DNA of 64,000 nt from Ruminococcus flavefaciens. Its GTDB lineage: Bacteria > Bacillota > Clostridia > Oscillospirales > Ruminococcaceae. Positions 1 through 7,662 of this stretch are shown here, piece after piece; within the stretch, counting starts at the first letter, position 1; every line of letters starts with the position of its first letter. The stretch is taken from the NCBI GenBank assembly GCA_002371825.1, contig DFHF01000007.1:34493-98492 (forward strand). Reading direction: 5' to 3'. The notes beneath the pieces are model-generated. The model did no database searches. It saw only the letters and a list, made by a program, of their open reading frames with translations, and was not told the DNA's origin. The translations under genes and the position numbers were made by a program.

Positions 1-77
1 GGATAAATTCTGACTCTTGCTACGGAGTGCTTTCTTCTGCCTGTTCCGTAATAGTATTTAACTTTTGACTCGTACAT
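1..77 (-). CDS. rpsI: 30S ribosomal protein S9, N-terminal part (runs off the window)
   Basis: The first 25 or so codons on the minus strand read MYESKVKYYYGTGRRKHSVA, followed by RVRI. The YYGTGRRK..VARVR pattern is the conserved N-terminus of ribosomal protein S9, a small-subunit head protein whose C-terminal tail reaches the P site (family knowledge; that part lies outside the window). The ATG at 75-77 follows a strong AGGAGGTG Shine-Dalgarno. It lies 18 bases after the rplM stop, giving the universal rplM-rpsI operon. Only the first 77 bases are present. Confidence 0.93.
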   Translation of the reverse strand, partial: MYESKVKYYYGTGRRKHSVARVRIY

Positions 78-95
78 TTAAAAGCACCTCCTGAA

Positions 96-524
96 TTAAA
101 GCTCGTATGCAACAGGCTTCTGAGCAGCCTGGTTGTGGTTAGCGTCCTTGTAAGTTCTGAGTCTCTTGAGCTGAGCTCTGCCGAGGCTGTTGTTAGGGAG
201 CATACCGTTAACAGCGATCATCATAGCTCTGTCAGCCTGCTCAGCCATCATGTCCTTATAGGAAATGGACTTGAGTCCGCCGATCCAGCCTGTGTGCCAG
301 TAATACTTCTTCTGCTCCAACTTCTTACCTGTAAGGATAGCCTTAGCGCAGTTGATTACGATAACGTGGTCACCACAGTCAACGTTGGGGGTGTATGTGG
401 GCTTATGCTTGCCTCTGAGAATATGAGCTGCCTTAGCTGCAACACGGCCGAGGGGCTTGCCCTCTGCATCGAGGATGTACCATGTGCGTGTTACTTCAGC
501 AGGTTTTGCCAGTGTAGTTGACAT
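96..524 (-). CDS. rplM: 50S ribosomal protein L13
   Basis: A 142-residue protein of the usual L13 length. It carries the family signatures WYILDAEGKPLGRVA near residue 15, AAHILRGKHKPTYTPNVDCGD near 32-52, and the C-terminal GMLPNNSLGRAQLKRLRTY segment. L13 is an early-assembling 23S rRNA-binding protein and in some bacteria represses its own operon. The ATG at 522-524 is preceded by a GGAGGAAT ribosome binding site. The gene is first in a two-gene operon with rpsI and is read from a perfect-consensus promoter at 592-620. Confidence 0.97.
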   Translation of the reverse strand: MSTTLAKPAEVTRTWYILDAEGKPLGRVAAKAAHILRGKHKPTYTPNVDCGDHVIVINCAKAILTGKKLEQKKYYWHTGWIGGLKSISYKDMMAEQADRAMMIAVNGMLPNNSLGRAQLKRLRTYKDANHNQAAQKPVAYEL

Positions 525-551
525 AATTTATTCCTCCGTATATTTATTTTC

Positions 552-579
552 GTCGGGGAAAATTATCCGAGTTCCCGAC
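552..579 (-). promoter_or_regulatory. Leader hairpin of rplM-rpsI, possible L13 autoregulatory leader
   Basis: The untranslated leader between the promoter and rplM contains complementary arms GTCGGG (574-579 on the minus strand) and CCCGAC (552-557), which would form a stem around an A/T-rich loop about 30 bases before the start codon. L13 leader structures that control this operon are known in Firmicutes. Whether this hairpin belongs to that class is inference. Confidence 0.4.
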
Positions 580-591
580 AGTGCAAGAATT

Positions 592-620
592 ATTATACAC
601 GAACTTCCCACTCTTGTCAA
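592..620 (-). promoter_or_regulatory. Sigma-A promoter of rplM-rpsI
   Basis: On the minus strand TTGACA lies at 615-620 and TATAAT at 592-597, separated by exactly 17 bases. Both hexamers match the vegetative consensus perfectly, as expected for a highly expressed ribosomal protein operon. Transcription would start near 585. Confidence 0.9.
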
Positions 621-769
621 GAGGTTTTTGCGGATTTTTTTAATATATAACCTGTTTTCTCACTGATTCTCTCTTATATTCTCCGTTTCTCTCTCGTTCT
701 CGTGTTTCATTTCACTTTTTGCAGGTAGAAAAAACAAGCCCTTTTGCACGGGATTATGTGCAAAATGCA

Positions 770-795
770 AATAAAAAGGCGAGATATCCCCGCCT
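770..795 (-). terminator. Rho-independent terminator for the lipoprotein gene
   Basis: Read on the minus strand, AGGCG (791-795) pairs with CGCCT (777-781) and is followed by TTTTTATT. It lies about 125 bases beyond the lipoprotein stop, with the REP-like pair in between. Confidence 0.6.
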
Positions 796-815
796 GAAAA
801 TGCCGAAATACCGTT

Positions 816-900
816 CCGGGACGCCGAGGGCGGCGTCCCCTACAACAGTAAATACGCATAACAACCAAATTGTAGGGGGCGCACATTGTGCACCCGTGCG
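816..900. repeat. Pair of REP-like palindromes in opposite orientation
   Basis: Two short GC-rich palindromes each begin with TGTAGGGG when read outward from their shared spacer. One spans 816-844 (minus strand, core GGACGCC..GGCGTCC) and the other spans 871-900 (plus strand, core GGGCGCACA..TGTGCACCC). They face away from each other across a 26-base A/T-rich spacer in the 3' untranslated region of the lipoprotein gene. Their form is that of dispersed REP/BIME-type elements. No other copy was seen in this window. Confidence 0.5.
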
Positions 901-919
901 TTTTAACACCGTGTTCAAA

Positions 920-1459
920 TCACCAATTAAACTCGGCATCCAATTCCTTTTCTATCAATTTCCGGCAATCTTTTGGTGTCAGATCCTCATACTCATAATC
1001 TTCGGCACGGATCAGACCTTTGGGATATGTTCCGAAAGACCCGTCAAACTTTACATAAGCTCCTGCACCTGTTCCGTGAACAAAGTATATTCCTGCTTCC
1101 TCGCAGTCTGTAATATCAGAAAAATAGTTTCCTATATAACGCAGAATCCGCTCTTCATTTTTTATCCTGCTGTCATTTGAAACGGTCTCTCCTTTAGCAC
1201 CTATAGTTTCTCCCGTCATCCAATAGATGCCATCAATATCTTCATTGTCTTTAGTATCCATATCCATCATCATCGACGATCCAGCGTGAGCAAGAGCTTC
1301 TGCTTTTTTCTGTGCCGCTATAATCCCAGCTTTTATATCAGATTCTTCACTTCCGGACGATTCGTTACACGAGCACTTATTTGCGCCGCCTTTATCACCA
1401 CAACCAGTAACCGAACCACACAATGAAATGGCAAACAATAATAAAAATACCTTTTTCAT
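920..1459 (-). CDS. Secreted lipoprotein of unknown function
   Basis: The protein starts MKKVFLLLFAISLCGSVTGC, a lipoprotein signal peptide whose lipobox (SVTGC) would be cut before Cys20. The mature part is hydrophilic and begins with a Ser/Glu-rich spacer. An ATG at 1457-1459 with AAAGGTGG upstream was chosen over a GTG four codons earlier that lies inside the Shine-Dalgarno. No enzymatic motif is recognised. A promoter (TTGCAA 1531-1536, TATAAT 1508-1513, 17-base spacer) lies upstream and overlaps a palindrome shared with the divergent ribbon-helix-helix gene. Confidence 0.75.
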   Translation of the reverse strand: MKKVFLLLFAISLCGSVTGCGDKGGANKCSCNESSGSEESDIKAGIIAAQKKAEALAHAGSSMMMDMDTKDNEDIDGIYWMTGETIGAKGETVSNDSRIKNEERILRYIGNYFSDITDCEEAGIYFVHGTGAGAYVKFDGSFGTYPKGLIRAEDYEYEDLTPKDCRKLIEKELDAEFNW

Positions 1460-1507
1460 AACTCTTTCCACCTTTATTGTAAAATCAAAGAATTTCTCCT
1501 TATAAAT

Positions 1508-1551
1508 ATTATATATCTTTCAGACAGATATTGCAAGTAAATTTTACTTGC
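1508..1551 (-). promoter_or_regulatory. Promoter of the lipoprotein gene with overlapping 19-bp palindrome
   Basis: TTGCAA (1531-1536) and TATAAT (1508-1513, minus strand) are 17 bases apart. The -35 box overlaps an almost perfect palindrome, GCAAGTAAATTTTACTTGC (1533-1551; 9-base arms, one central base). A bound protein there would block the -35 box, so the site looks like an operator. The adjacent, divergent ribbon-helix-helix protein is the obvious candidate ligand, which is inference. Confidence 0.55.
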
Positions 1552-1626
1552 ATTTTTAAGTATATTATTCACAAATAATATCATGTAAGATGTAATTATA
1601 CTTATACTTACAGGAGTGAATGATAA

Positions 1627-1809
1627 ATGTTTGAAATAAAAAAGCCCTCAGCCTCTAACAAGACAATAAGAATGCCTGACCCGCTAATAGAAAAACTTGA
1701 AAAGCTTGCGGCAAAGCACGACATTTCATTCAACCAGCTCGTTGTACAATGCTGTGAATATGCACTTGATAATCTTAACGAATTGCCTGCAAAAGCTTCC
1801 AAAGATTGA
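1627..1809 (+). CDS. Small ribbon-helix-helix (Arc/CopG-like) DNA-binding protein
   Basis: A 60-residue protein. Residues 10-50 (NKTIRMPDPLIEKLEKLAAK, then HDISFNQLVVQCCEYAL) give the strand-helix-helix pattern of the Arc/CopG/MetJ fold: a short basic strand with alternating residues, then two amphipathic helices with a turn at HDIS. Such proteins bind operators as dimers. AGGAGTGA lies upstream of the ATG. It is divergent from the lipoprotein gene over the palindrome at 1533-1551 and 53 bases upstream of the nitroreductase. No toxin gene is adjacent, so it is more likely a repressor than an antitoxin. Confidence 0.7.
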   Translation: MFEIKKPSASNKTIRMPDPLIEKLEKLAAKHDISFNQLVVQCCEYALDNLNELPAKASKD

Positions 1810-1862
1810 CTTCCGGCTAAGCGTATTATATAATAGGTATATAAAACTAAGGAGGAATTTAC

Positions 1863-2378
1863 ATGGATTTCAGCAAACTCGCCGCAGAAAGATACTCTGT
1901 AAGGAAATTTCAGGACAGACCGGTCTCTAAGGAAGATATGGACATCATACTCAAGGCTGCAAATGTAGCTCCCACCGGCTGCAATTATCAGCCCCAGAGA
2001 ATATACGTTGCACAGAGTGAAGAGGCTCTTGCAAAGCTCAATTCTCTCAGCAAATGCATATTTGGCGCAAAGACTGTCCTCGTATTCGCCTGCTGTACCG
2101 ACGAGGAGTGGAAAAATCCTCTTGAACCGGGAGTAAGCTCCGGTCAGCAGGACATAAGCATAGTCGCCGCACACGCAATGCTCCAGGCATGGGAGATAGG
2201 TGTGGGAAGCTGCTGGGTGAACTATTTTGCCAATTCTGCCGTAGAGAAATCTCTCGGACTTCCGGCCAACGAAAAGGTGATACTTCTCATGCCTATGGGC
2301 TATCCGGCTGAGGACGCCGCCCCTCTTCCCATGCATGAAAAAACAAAGCCCATTTCCGAAACTGTGCGCTTTATATAA
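1863..2378 (+). CDS. Nitroreductase-family flavoprotein
   Basis: A 171-residue protein with the nitroreductase N-terminus (AAERYSVRKFQDRPVSKEDM) and the NVAPTGCNYQPQRIYV segment that contacts FMN. Later comes ALQAWEIGVGSCWVNYF-type sequence, where the helix and GxGSCW motif contribute to the dimer and flavin pocket. Family members reduce nitro-compounds, quinones or other acceptors with NAD(P)H; the substrate here cannot be told. AAGGAGGAAT lies just upstream of the ATG. The gene follows the small RHH gene and may be cotranscribed with it. A strong terminator follows at 2411-2446. Confidence 0.88.
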   Translation: MDFSKLAAERYSVRKFQDRPVSKEDMDIILKAANVAPTGCNYQPQRIYVAQSEEALAKLNSLSKCIFGAKTVLVFACCTDEEWKNPLEPGVSSGQQDISIVAAHAMLQAWEIGVGSCWVNYFANSAVEKSLGLPANEKVILLMPMGYPAEDAAPLPMHEKTKPISETVRFI

Positions 2379-2410
2379 GCATTTTCCCATAGATAAGCAT
2401 ATATTGATTA

Positions 2411-2446
2411 AGGCTCTCTGTTTCTGACCGGAGAGCCTGAATTTTT
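2411..2446 (+). terminator. Terminator after the nitroreductase gene
   Basis: AGGCTCTC (2411-2418) pairs with GAGAGCCT (2431-2438), followed by GAATTTTTT. Confidence 0.85.
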
Positions 2447-2490
2447 TCGTGAAATGAGCAATAATTGAACAGTTGAAAGTTAAAAAAATG

Positions 2491-2519
2491 TTGACTATAT
2501 AACAAAATAGTGATATAAT
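2491..2519 (+). promoter_or_regulatory. Sigma-A promoter of glmM
   Basis: TTGACT (2491-2496) and TATAAT (2514-2519) are 17 bases apart. Transcription would start near 2526, about 75 bases before the chosen TTG start. Confidence 0.85.
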
Positions 2520-2601
2520 GTAATATATCATTTATATATGGGCATTGCCTCACGACTGGCGTGAGGAAAGCATAAATACCTTCAAAAGGAGAATCACAGA
2601 T

Positions 2602-3987
2602 TTGGGTAAATATTTTGGAACTGACGGCTTCAGGGGAACCGCCAACGAAAATCTGACAGCAGACCACGCTTTCAAGGTAGGCCGCTTTTTAGGCTGGTAC
2701 TACGGAGAGCTCAAAAGACAGAAGGGCGATGATTCCGCCCCCCGTATCCTCATAGGAAAGGATACCCGCAGATCAAGCTATATGTTTGAATATTCCCTCG
2801 TGGGAGGCCTCACCGCTTCCGGTGCGGACGCTTATCTGCTCCATGTTACAACTACACCCTCAGTGGCTTACATATCCCGTGTGGATAACTTCGACTGCGG
2901 TATAATGATATCTGCAAGCCACAATCCCTATCACGATAACGGCCTTAAGCTCATCAATTCCAACGGTGAGAAAATGGAAGACCAGGTCATAGACCTTGTT
3001 GAGGCTTACCTGGACGGAAAGCTCAGCGTCTTCGGTCAGGAGTGGCCTGAGCTGCCATACGCTCACGGTGCTTCTATCGGCCGCACTGTTGACTACGTTT
3101 CAGGCAGAAACCGCTATATCGGCTATCTCATATCTCTCGGAATGTACTCATTCAGAGGCAAGAAGATAGGTCTCGACTGTGCAAACGGCTCCTCATGGAA
3201 CGTTGCAAAGGCAGTTTTCGATGCTCTCGGTGCTGAGACTCACGTTATAAATGCTGAGCCTGACGGCACTAATATCAACAACAATGCAGGTTCTACACAC
3301 ATAGAAGGCCTCCAGAAATTCGTTGTGGAGAACGGCCTTGATGCCGGCTTTGCCTATGACGGAGATGCTGACCGCTGTCTTTGCGTTGACGAAAAGGGAA
3401 ATGTTATCGACGGCGACCAGATACTCTATATCTATGGCAGATACATGAAGGAAAGAGGCAAGCTGGTAAACAATACCGTAGTCACCACAGTTATGTCTAA
3501 CTTCGGCCTGTACAAAGCCTTTGATGAGCTGGGTATAGACTATGCAAAGACTGCTGTCGGCGACAAATATGTATATGAATACATGAAAGAACATGACTGC
3601 TGTCTCGGCGGAGAGCAGTCCGGCCATATAATCTTCTCAAAATACGCCTCCACCGGAGACGGTATCCTCACCAGCCTGAAAATAATGCAGGTCATCATGG
3701 CTAAGGATAAGACCCTCAGCGAGCTTGCTGCTCCCTTCACTGTTTACCCCCAGGTCCTTGAAAATGTAAGGGTAAAGGATAAGGCTGCCGCTCAGGCTGA
3801 CCCCGATGTGAAGGCTGCTGTGGAGAAGGTAACAGAAGGCCTTGGCTCTACCGGAAGGATACTGGTCCGCCAGAGCGGTACCGAGCCCCTCATCCGTGTA
3901 ATGGTAGAGGCCGAAAATAAGGATATCTGCCGCAGATATGTAGATCAGGTTGTGGATATCCTGAAAAAGAACGGACATACAGTCTGA
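2602..3987 (+). CDS. glmM: Phosphoglucosamine mutase
   Basis: A 461-residue protein that interconverts glucosamine-6-phosphate and glucosamine-1-phosphate for UDP-GlcNAc and peptidoglycan synthesis. The four signatures of the phosphohexomutase family are present: GTDGFRG near the N-terminus, the phosphoserine loop ISASHNP (Ser106), the metal loop YDGDADR, and the sugar loop GGEQSGH, with RQSGTEP binding phosphate. GGEQSGH and overall length point to GlmM rather than phosphomannomutase. The TTG at 2602 is chosen because AAGGAG lies ten bases upstream and it gives the canonical N-terminus MGKYFGTDGFRG; a TTG at 2545 lacks a ribosome site. Confidence 0.93.
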   Translation: MGKYFGTDGFRGTANENLTADHAFKVGRFLGWYYGELKRQKGDDSAPRILIGKDTRRSSYMFEYSLVGGLTASGADAYLLHVTTTPSVAYISRVDNFDCGIMISASHNPYHDNGLKLINSNGEKMEDQVIDLVEAYLDGKLSVFGQEWPELPYAHGASIGRTVDYVSGRNRYIGYLISLGMYSFRGKKIGLDCANGSSWNVAKAVFDALGAETHVINAEPDGTNINNNAGSTHIEGLQKFVVENGLDAGFAYDGDADRCLCVDEKGNVIDGDQILYIYGRYMKERGKLVNNTVVTTVMSNFGLYKAFDELGIDYAKTAVGDKYVYEYMKEHDCCLGGEQSGHIIFSKYASTGDGILTSLKIMQVIMAKDKTLSELAAPFTVYPQVLENVRVKDKAAAQADPDVKAAVEKVTEGLGSTGRILVRQSGTEPLIRVMVEAENKDICRRYVDQVVDILKKNGHTV

Positions 3988-3994
3988 ATTTATC

Positions 3995-4019
3995 AAGCGG
4001 CACATTTTATGCGCCGCTT
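3995..4019 (+). terminator. Possible terminator after glmM
   Basis: AAGCGGC (3995-4001) and GCCGCTT (4013-4019) form a clear stem, but only a weak T-rich stretch follows, so termination may be inefficient. Confidence 0.4.
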
Positions 4020-4166
4020 CTCTATGAACAATATCAGCTAAAATGATACATAACCCCCGTGTGGATATTCTGACATCCCTCTGTCACGTTTCACAGCCAC
4101 CGGCTTTCCGGGAACTCCCTCAATGTATCAGAAGACATATCATTCCAGATAGAAAGAGGAACAGAC

Positions 4167-5654
4167 ATGAAAAAACAGGCATTCAATCCTTTTCTCCCGT
4201 TAGGCGAATACATCCCGGACGGTGAACCGCACATTTTCGGAGACCGTGTTTATCTTTATGGCTCCCATGATAACGAGGGCGGCTGGACCTTCTGTATGGG
4301 TGATTATACAGTATATTCAGCTCCCGTAAACGATCTCTCAGACTGGCGCAGGGAAGGAGTTATCTACCGTGCATCCCAGGACCCTGACTTCGGCGAGCCC
4401 CGCAGATTTATGTACGCTCCCGATGTGGTACAGGGCAAGGACGGCAGATATTACCTCTACTACTGTATGTCCGGAGATTTCGGTGTGGGCGGATACTTCG
4501 GCCCGATCCAGGCGGCAGTCTGCGATACTCCGGCAGGAGAATTCCAGTACCTTGGATATGTCCGCTGGCCCGATGGTTCACCTATGAAAAAATATGTCTG
4601 TTTCGACCCCTGCGCTTTCAGAGACGGCGACAGGATCTATCTCTATTATGGTACACAGTACCCCGATGAATCAAACGATATCCTCGCTAAGGACAGCGAA
4701 AAAATGCTGGAGGTAGTGGAGCGCTTCAATAAGACTCCAGAGGAAATACTCTCTACCCCGGATAACGTCAACGGCCCCATTGTCCTTGAGCTTGAAGACG
4801 ATATGCTCACAGTAAAGGGAGAGCCTCACCATATCATCCCGTATGAAGCCGATTTCGGCGGCCACGAATTCTTCGAGGCAAGCTCTATGAGAAAGGTGAG
4901 GGACAAGTATTTCTTCGTTTACTCATCCCAGTACAACCACGAGCTGTGCTATGCTGTAAGCGACTTCCCCGACAGGGATTTCACCTACGGCGGAACTATC
5001 GTTTCAAACGGCGATGTAGGTGTCAACGGCGTCACAGAAGAATGCCGCATGAATATGACCGGCACCACTCACGGCAGTATCATAGAGATAAACGGCCAGT
5101 GGTATGTCTTTTACCACCGCCTTACTCATAAATCCGATTACAGCCGTCAGGCCTGTGCTGAGCCTATCGAGATAACTCCCGACTACAGAATAAAACAGGC
5201 TGAGATAACCTCCTGCGGACTGAATGGCGGTCCTCTTGAAGGAAATGGCACCTACCCTGCCGTTATAGCCTGCTATATCACCAACGGAAATATGCCTCAC
5301 GGCGCAAATAAGATATTCGACCACAGCTTCCCCCATGTCAACCATGAGGAGTGTCCCTCCGGCGATACAGTCAGATTCATTGATGAGATATCCGACGGAA
5401 CTCTTGTAGGTTTCAAGTATTTCAGCTTCAGCGGCCTCAGCCGCATATCTCTCACTTACAGAGGTGAGGGAAAGGGCTCTTTCATAGTCCTCACAGACCT
5501 TAAGGGCAGTGCCGTGGCCGAAGTCGCTCTGTCCCCGTCTCAGGAATGGAACGAGGTCTCAGCAGAATGCCCCATTGCCGACGGAGTTCATCCCGTATAC
5601 CTTATCTTCAAGGGCGAGAACACTGTCTCCCTTAAGGATATCTCCTTTAAATAG
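4167..5654 (+). CDS. Intracellular glycoside hydrolase family 43 enzyme with C-terminal CBM6-like domain
   Basis: A 495-residue protein with no signal peptide, so it probably acts in the cytoplasm on imported xylo- or arabino-oligosaccharides. Residues 1-360 show the five-bladed GH43 pattern. The general base is in IPDGEPHIFGD (Asp18), the pKa-modulating Asp is in FMYAPDVV (Asp86), and the general acid is in HEFFEASSMR (Glu237). The last 110 residues form a beta-rich CBM6-like module. Beta-xylosidase and alpha-L-arabinofuranosidase are both possible. AGAGGA precedes the ATG. It contrasts with the secreted, dockerin-bearing GH43 protein at 56563. Confidence 0.85.
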   Translation: MKKQAFNPFLPLGEYIPDGEPHIFGDRVYLYGSHDNEGGWTFCMGDYTVYSAPVNDLSDWRREGVIYRASQDPDFGEPRRFMYAPDVVQGKDGRYYLYYCMSGDFGVGGYFGPIQAAVCDTPAGEFQYLGYVRWPDGSPMKKYVCFDPCAFRDGDRIYLYYGTQYPDESNDILAKDSEKMLEVVERFNKTPEEILSTPDNVNGPIVLELEDDMLTVKGEPHHIIPYEADFGGHEFFEASSMRKVRDKYFFVYSSQYNHELCYAVSDFPDRDFTYGGTIVSNGDVGVNGVTEECRMNMTGTTHGSIIEINGQWYVFYHRLTHKSDYSRQACAEPIEITPDYRIKQAEITSCGLNGGPLEGNGTYPAVIACYITNGNMPHGANKIFDHSFPHVNHEECPSGDTVRFIDEISDGTLVGFKYFSFSGLSRISLTYRGEGKGSFIVLTDLKGSAVAEVALSPSQEWNEVSAECPIADGVHPVYLIFKGENTVSLKDISFK

Positions 5655-5731
5655 GCGTTTTTGGTGCATTATGGCGAATTACTTCTGAAGTGATTTGCAG
5701 CAATTTGGATAAATACTGAAAAAACAGGAAA

Positions 5732-5764
5732 AAAGCCCGAAATTATTGACGTTCGGGCTTTTTT
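5732..5764 (+). terminator. Terminator after GH43, overlapping the next promoter
   Basis: AAGCCCGAA pairs with TTCGGGCTT around a nine-base loop and is followed by TTTT. The loop supplies the -35 box of the next gene. Confidence 0.85.
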
Positions 5765-5774
5765 ATGATATAAT
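5746..5774 (+). promoter_or_regulatory. Promoter of the Wzz-like gene, embedded in the upstream terminator
   Basis: TTGACG (5746-5751) lies in the loop and descending arm of the terminator, and TATAAT (5769-5774) lies just after its T-tract. The spacer is 17 bases. Confidence 0.75.
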
Positions 5775-5871
5775 GTGTATTCGGGGTGTCATGCCCCTTT
5801 ATACTAATTACGCTCCCTCAGACCCCACAAGTCTGGATGCGAGAACGGAAAGAAAAAATATGGAGGTCAAA

Positions 5872-7473
5872 ATGGCAAAGAAACAAGAACGTAACCTTAA
5901 TGTTACTATACAAAATCATGCAGACAATAAAGATGAAGTAGTTGTCTCTCTCGGAGGAATTTTCAAAAAGCTGAAAAAATATTTTCTCCCCTGGCTTATA
6001 GTCTCAGTTATGATAGCCGCTATGGTCACCGGACTTGCTACCTTCAAGACCTTCAAGGAAAAACCGCCGCTTACAGCTCTTATCAGCTTCAACTACAGCG
6101 GTATCGAAAAGGGTAAGGACCCTTCCGGCAGAAACTTCGATGTCAATATGGTAAAGAACTCTCAGGTCATCGCAAATGTACTTACAAAGGATGATATCGA
6201 TATCGAAAAGGCTTCTGATATACAGCAGAATATCACCTTCGAGGGCGTTATCCCTCAGGATGCTATGGACAGGATCACCGTATACAAGAGCATCTACGAG
6301 ACTGCAAACAGCGGAAACCTTGCAGCTGCTCAGGCTATGCTGGACGTTACATTCTATCCTACACAGTTCAAGGTATACTTCGATTACGCTAAGTGCGGTA
6401 TCAGCAAGAAGGATGCCGTTCAGGTATTAAACGATATTCTTGAAGGCTTCAACGACTACTTCTACGAGCAGTACGGCTACAACAGAACTCTCGGTACAGC
6501 TGTATCATCTATCGACTACAGCAGCTATGACTACTCCGAGGCTGTTGACCTCTTCCGCTCAACTCTCAGCACACTTTCAAAGTATGTAAAAGGCCTTGCT
6601 GCAAATGATACAAATCAGTTCCGTTCAATAAAAACAGGTCTTACCTTCAATGACATATCTCAGTCTATAAACACTGTTTCAAATCTTGATCTTGATAAGA
6701 TCTCCTCATACATCAATATAAACAATATCACAAAGGATAAGGAAGCTACTACTGCTTACTATCAGTACCGTATCGATGCTCTCAACCGTGAAAAGGACGC
6801 TCTTACCGAAAGACTCGGCAACCTTACTTCTACTATTGAGAATTATCAGAAGGACAATATCCTTATCATGTCAACTGCTGACGGTACAAATCAGGAGCTC
6901 TCAACAAACTCCGGTGAGTACGATAAGCTCATCGAGCGTAAGGACAGCGTTGCTACTGAGCTCGCTGAGACCAAGCAGAACATAAAGTACTACACTCAGC
7001 GTAAGGAAGGCCTCGAAAAGGCCAGCACAAGCACTCCTGCTATGCAGGAAAAGGTAGAGGCAAGCTTCGAGGATCTTAAGGTCAAGCTCGAAAAGCTTAT
7101 AGCTGATACACAGGATACTTCTGAGGAATACTTCGAGGTAGTTGAATTCGCTAACGCTTATAATATCCTCGTTCCTCCTGTAAACTCCTCAACAGACTTC
7201 ATCAAGTCCATTATCCATAACGGAAAGCTCCTTCTGGTCGTATTCGAGGCTCTCGCATTCGTTGTTTATATCGCAGTTGCATTCGCAGCTTCCGTCAAGG
7301 AGGAAAGCACTAAAAAAGTAACTGCTGACGGCGATGATGCAGATGATGATGATGACGACGACGATGATGACGACTTCTTCGAGGACGAGGAAGATGATGA
7401 AGATAAAGAAGAAGAGGAAAAGTCCGAAAAGAAGGCTCCTGCTCAGAACAAAAACAAGCGCAGAAAAAAATGA
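5872..7473 (+). CDS. Wzz-like polysaccharide co-polymerase with acidic cytoplasmic tail
   Basis: A 533-residue membrane protein. One transmembrane segment near residues 40-62 (YFLPWLIVSVMIAAMVTGLA) and a second near 453-475 bracket a large extracytoplasmic region with long predicted coiled coil (about 290-430). This is the layout of chain-length determinant / polysaccharide co-polymerase proteins (Wzz family), which set capsule or exopolysaccharide length. The last 58 residues are odd: a run of 12 Asp, then Glu/Asp-rich sequence and a basic KNKRRKK end. The ATG at 5872 with GGAGG six bases upstream is chosen over an earlier in-frame codon that lies in the terminator. No glycosyltransferases are adjacent. 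Confidence 0.7.
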   Translation: MAKKQERNLNVTIQNHADNKDEVVVSLGGIFKKLKKYFLPWLIVSVMIAAMVTGLATFKTFKEKPPLTALISFNYSGIEKGKDPSGRNFDVNMVKNSQVIANVLTKDDIDIEKASDIQQNITFEGVIPQDAMDRITVYKSIYETANSGNLAAAQAMLDVTFYPTQFKVYFDYAKCGISKKDAVQVLNDILEGFNDYFYEQYGYNRTLGTAVSSIDYSSYDYSEAVDLFRSTLSTLSKYVKGLAANDTNQFRSIKTGLTFNDISQSINTVSNLDLDKISSYININNITKDKEATTAYYQYRIDALNREKDALTERLGNLTSTIENYQKDNILIMSTADGTNQELSTNSGEYDKLIERKDSVATELAETKQNIKYYTQRKEGLEKASTSTPAMQEKVEASFEDLKVKLEKLIADTQDTSEEYFEVVEFANAYNILVPPVNSSTDFIKSIIHNGKLLLVVFEALAFVVYIAVAFAASVKEESTKKVTADGDDADDDDDDDDDDDFFEDEEDDEDKEEEEKSEKKAPAQNKNKRRKK

Positions 7474-7515
7474 CCGCTCACGAGCAGGGCGCTGACTAAT
7501 TAAATACATTATGCC

Positions 7516-7561
7516 GGGGAAGGTTCTTTCTGAGGAAAGTTCCTTCCCCGCTTTCTTTTTC
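7516..7561 (+). terminator. Terminator after the Wzz-like gene
   Basis: GGGGAAGG (7516-7523) pairs with CCTTCCCC (7542-7549), with further pairing inside the loop, followed by a T-rich tail. Confidence 0.85.
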
Positions 7562-7662
7562 AGGCGCATTGTTTAACCCCTCCGCTGCCATGCTGTCCAT
7601 TGCTTGTAATAATCTCCGGAACAGGTGAATATCTTTTTATATCAAATACCGGAGGTAATTCT

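Noticed and set aside
135..521. Plus-strand frame opposite rplM
   Set aside because: It is a shadow of L13, which matches its family over its whole length and has its own promoter and ribosome site.
719..1180. Plus-strand frame covering the REP-like pair and the 3' half of the lipoprotein gene
   Set aside because: No ribosome site, unusual composition, and it lies opposite a lipoprotein with a clear signal peptide.
1608..2531. A 307-codon minus-strand frame opposite the nitroreductase gene
   Set aside because: It is the complement of a well-supported gene, lacks a ribosome site, and its translation shows no recognisable domain.
2545..2601. Longer N-terminus for GlmM starting at 2545
   Set aside because: The TTG there has no Shine-Dalgarno and the added residues are not part of the family, whereas the TTG at 2602 does and gives the standard N-terminus.
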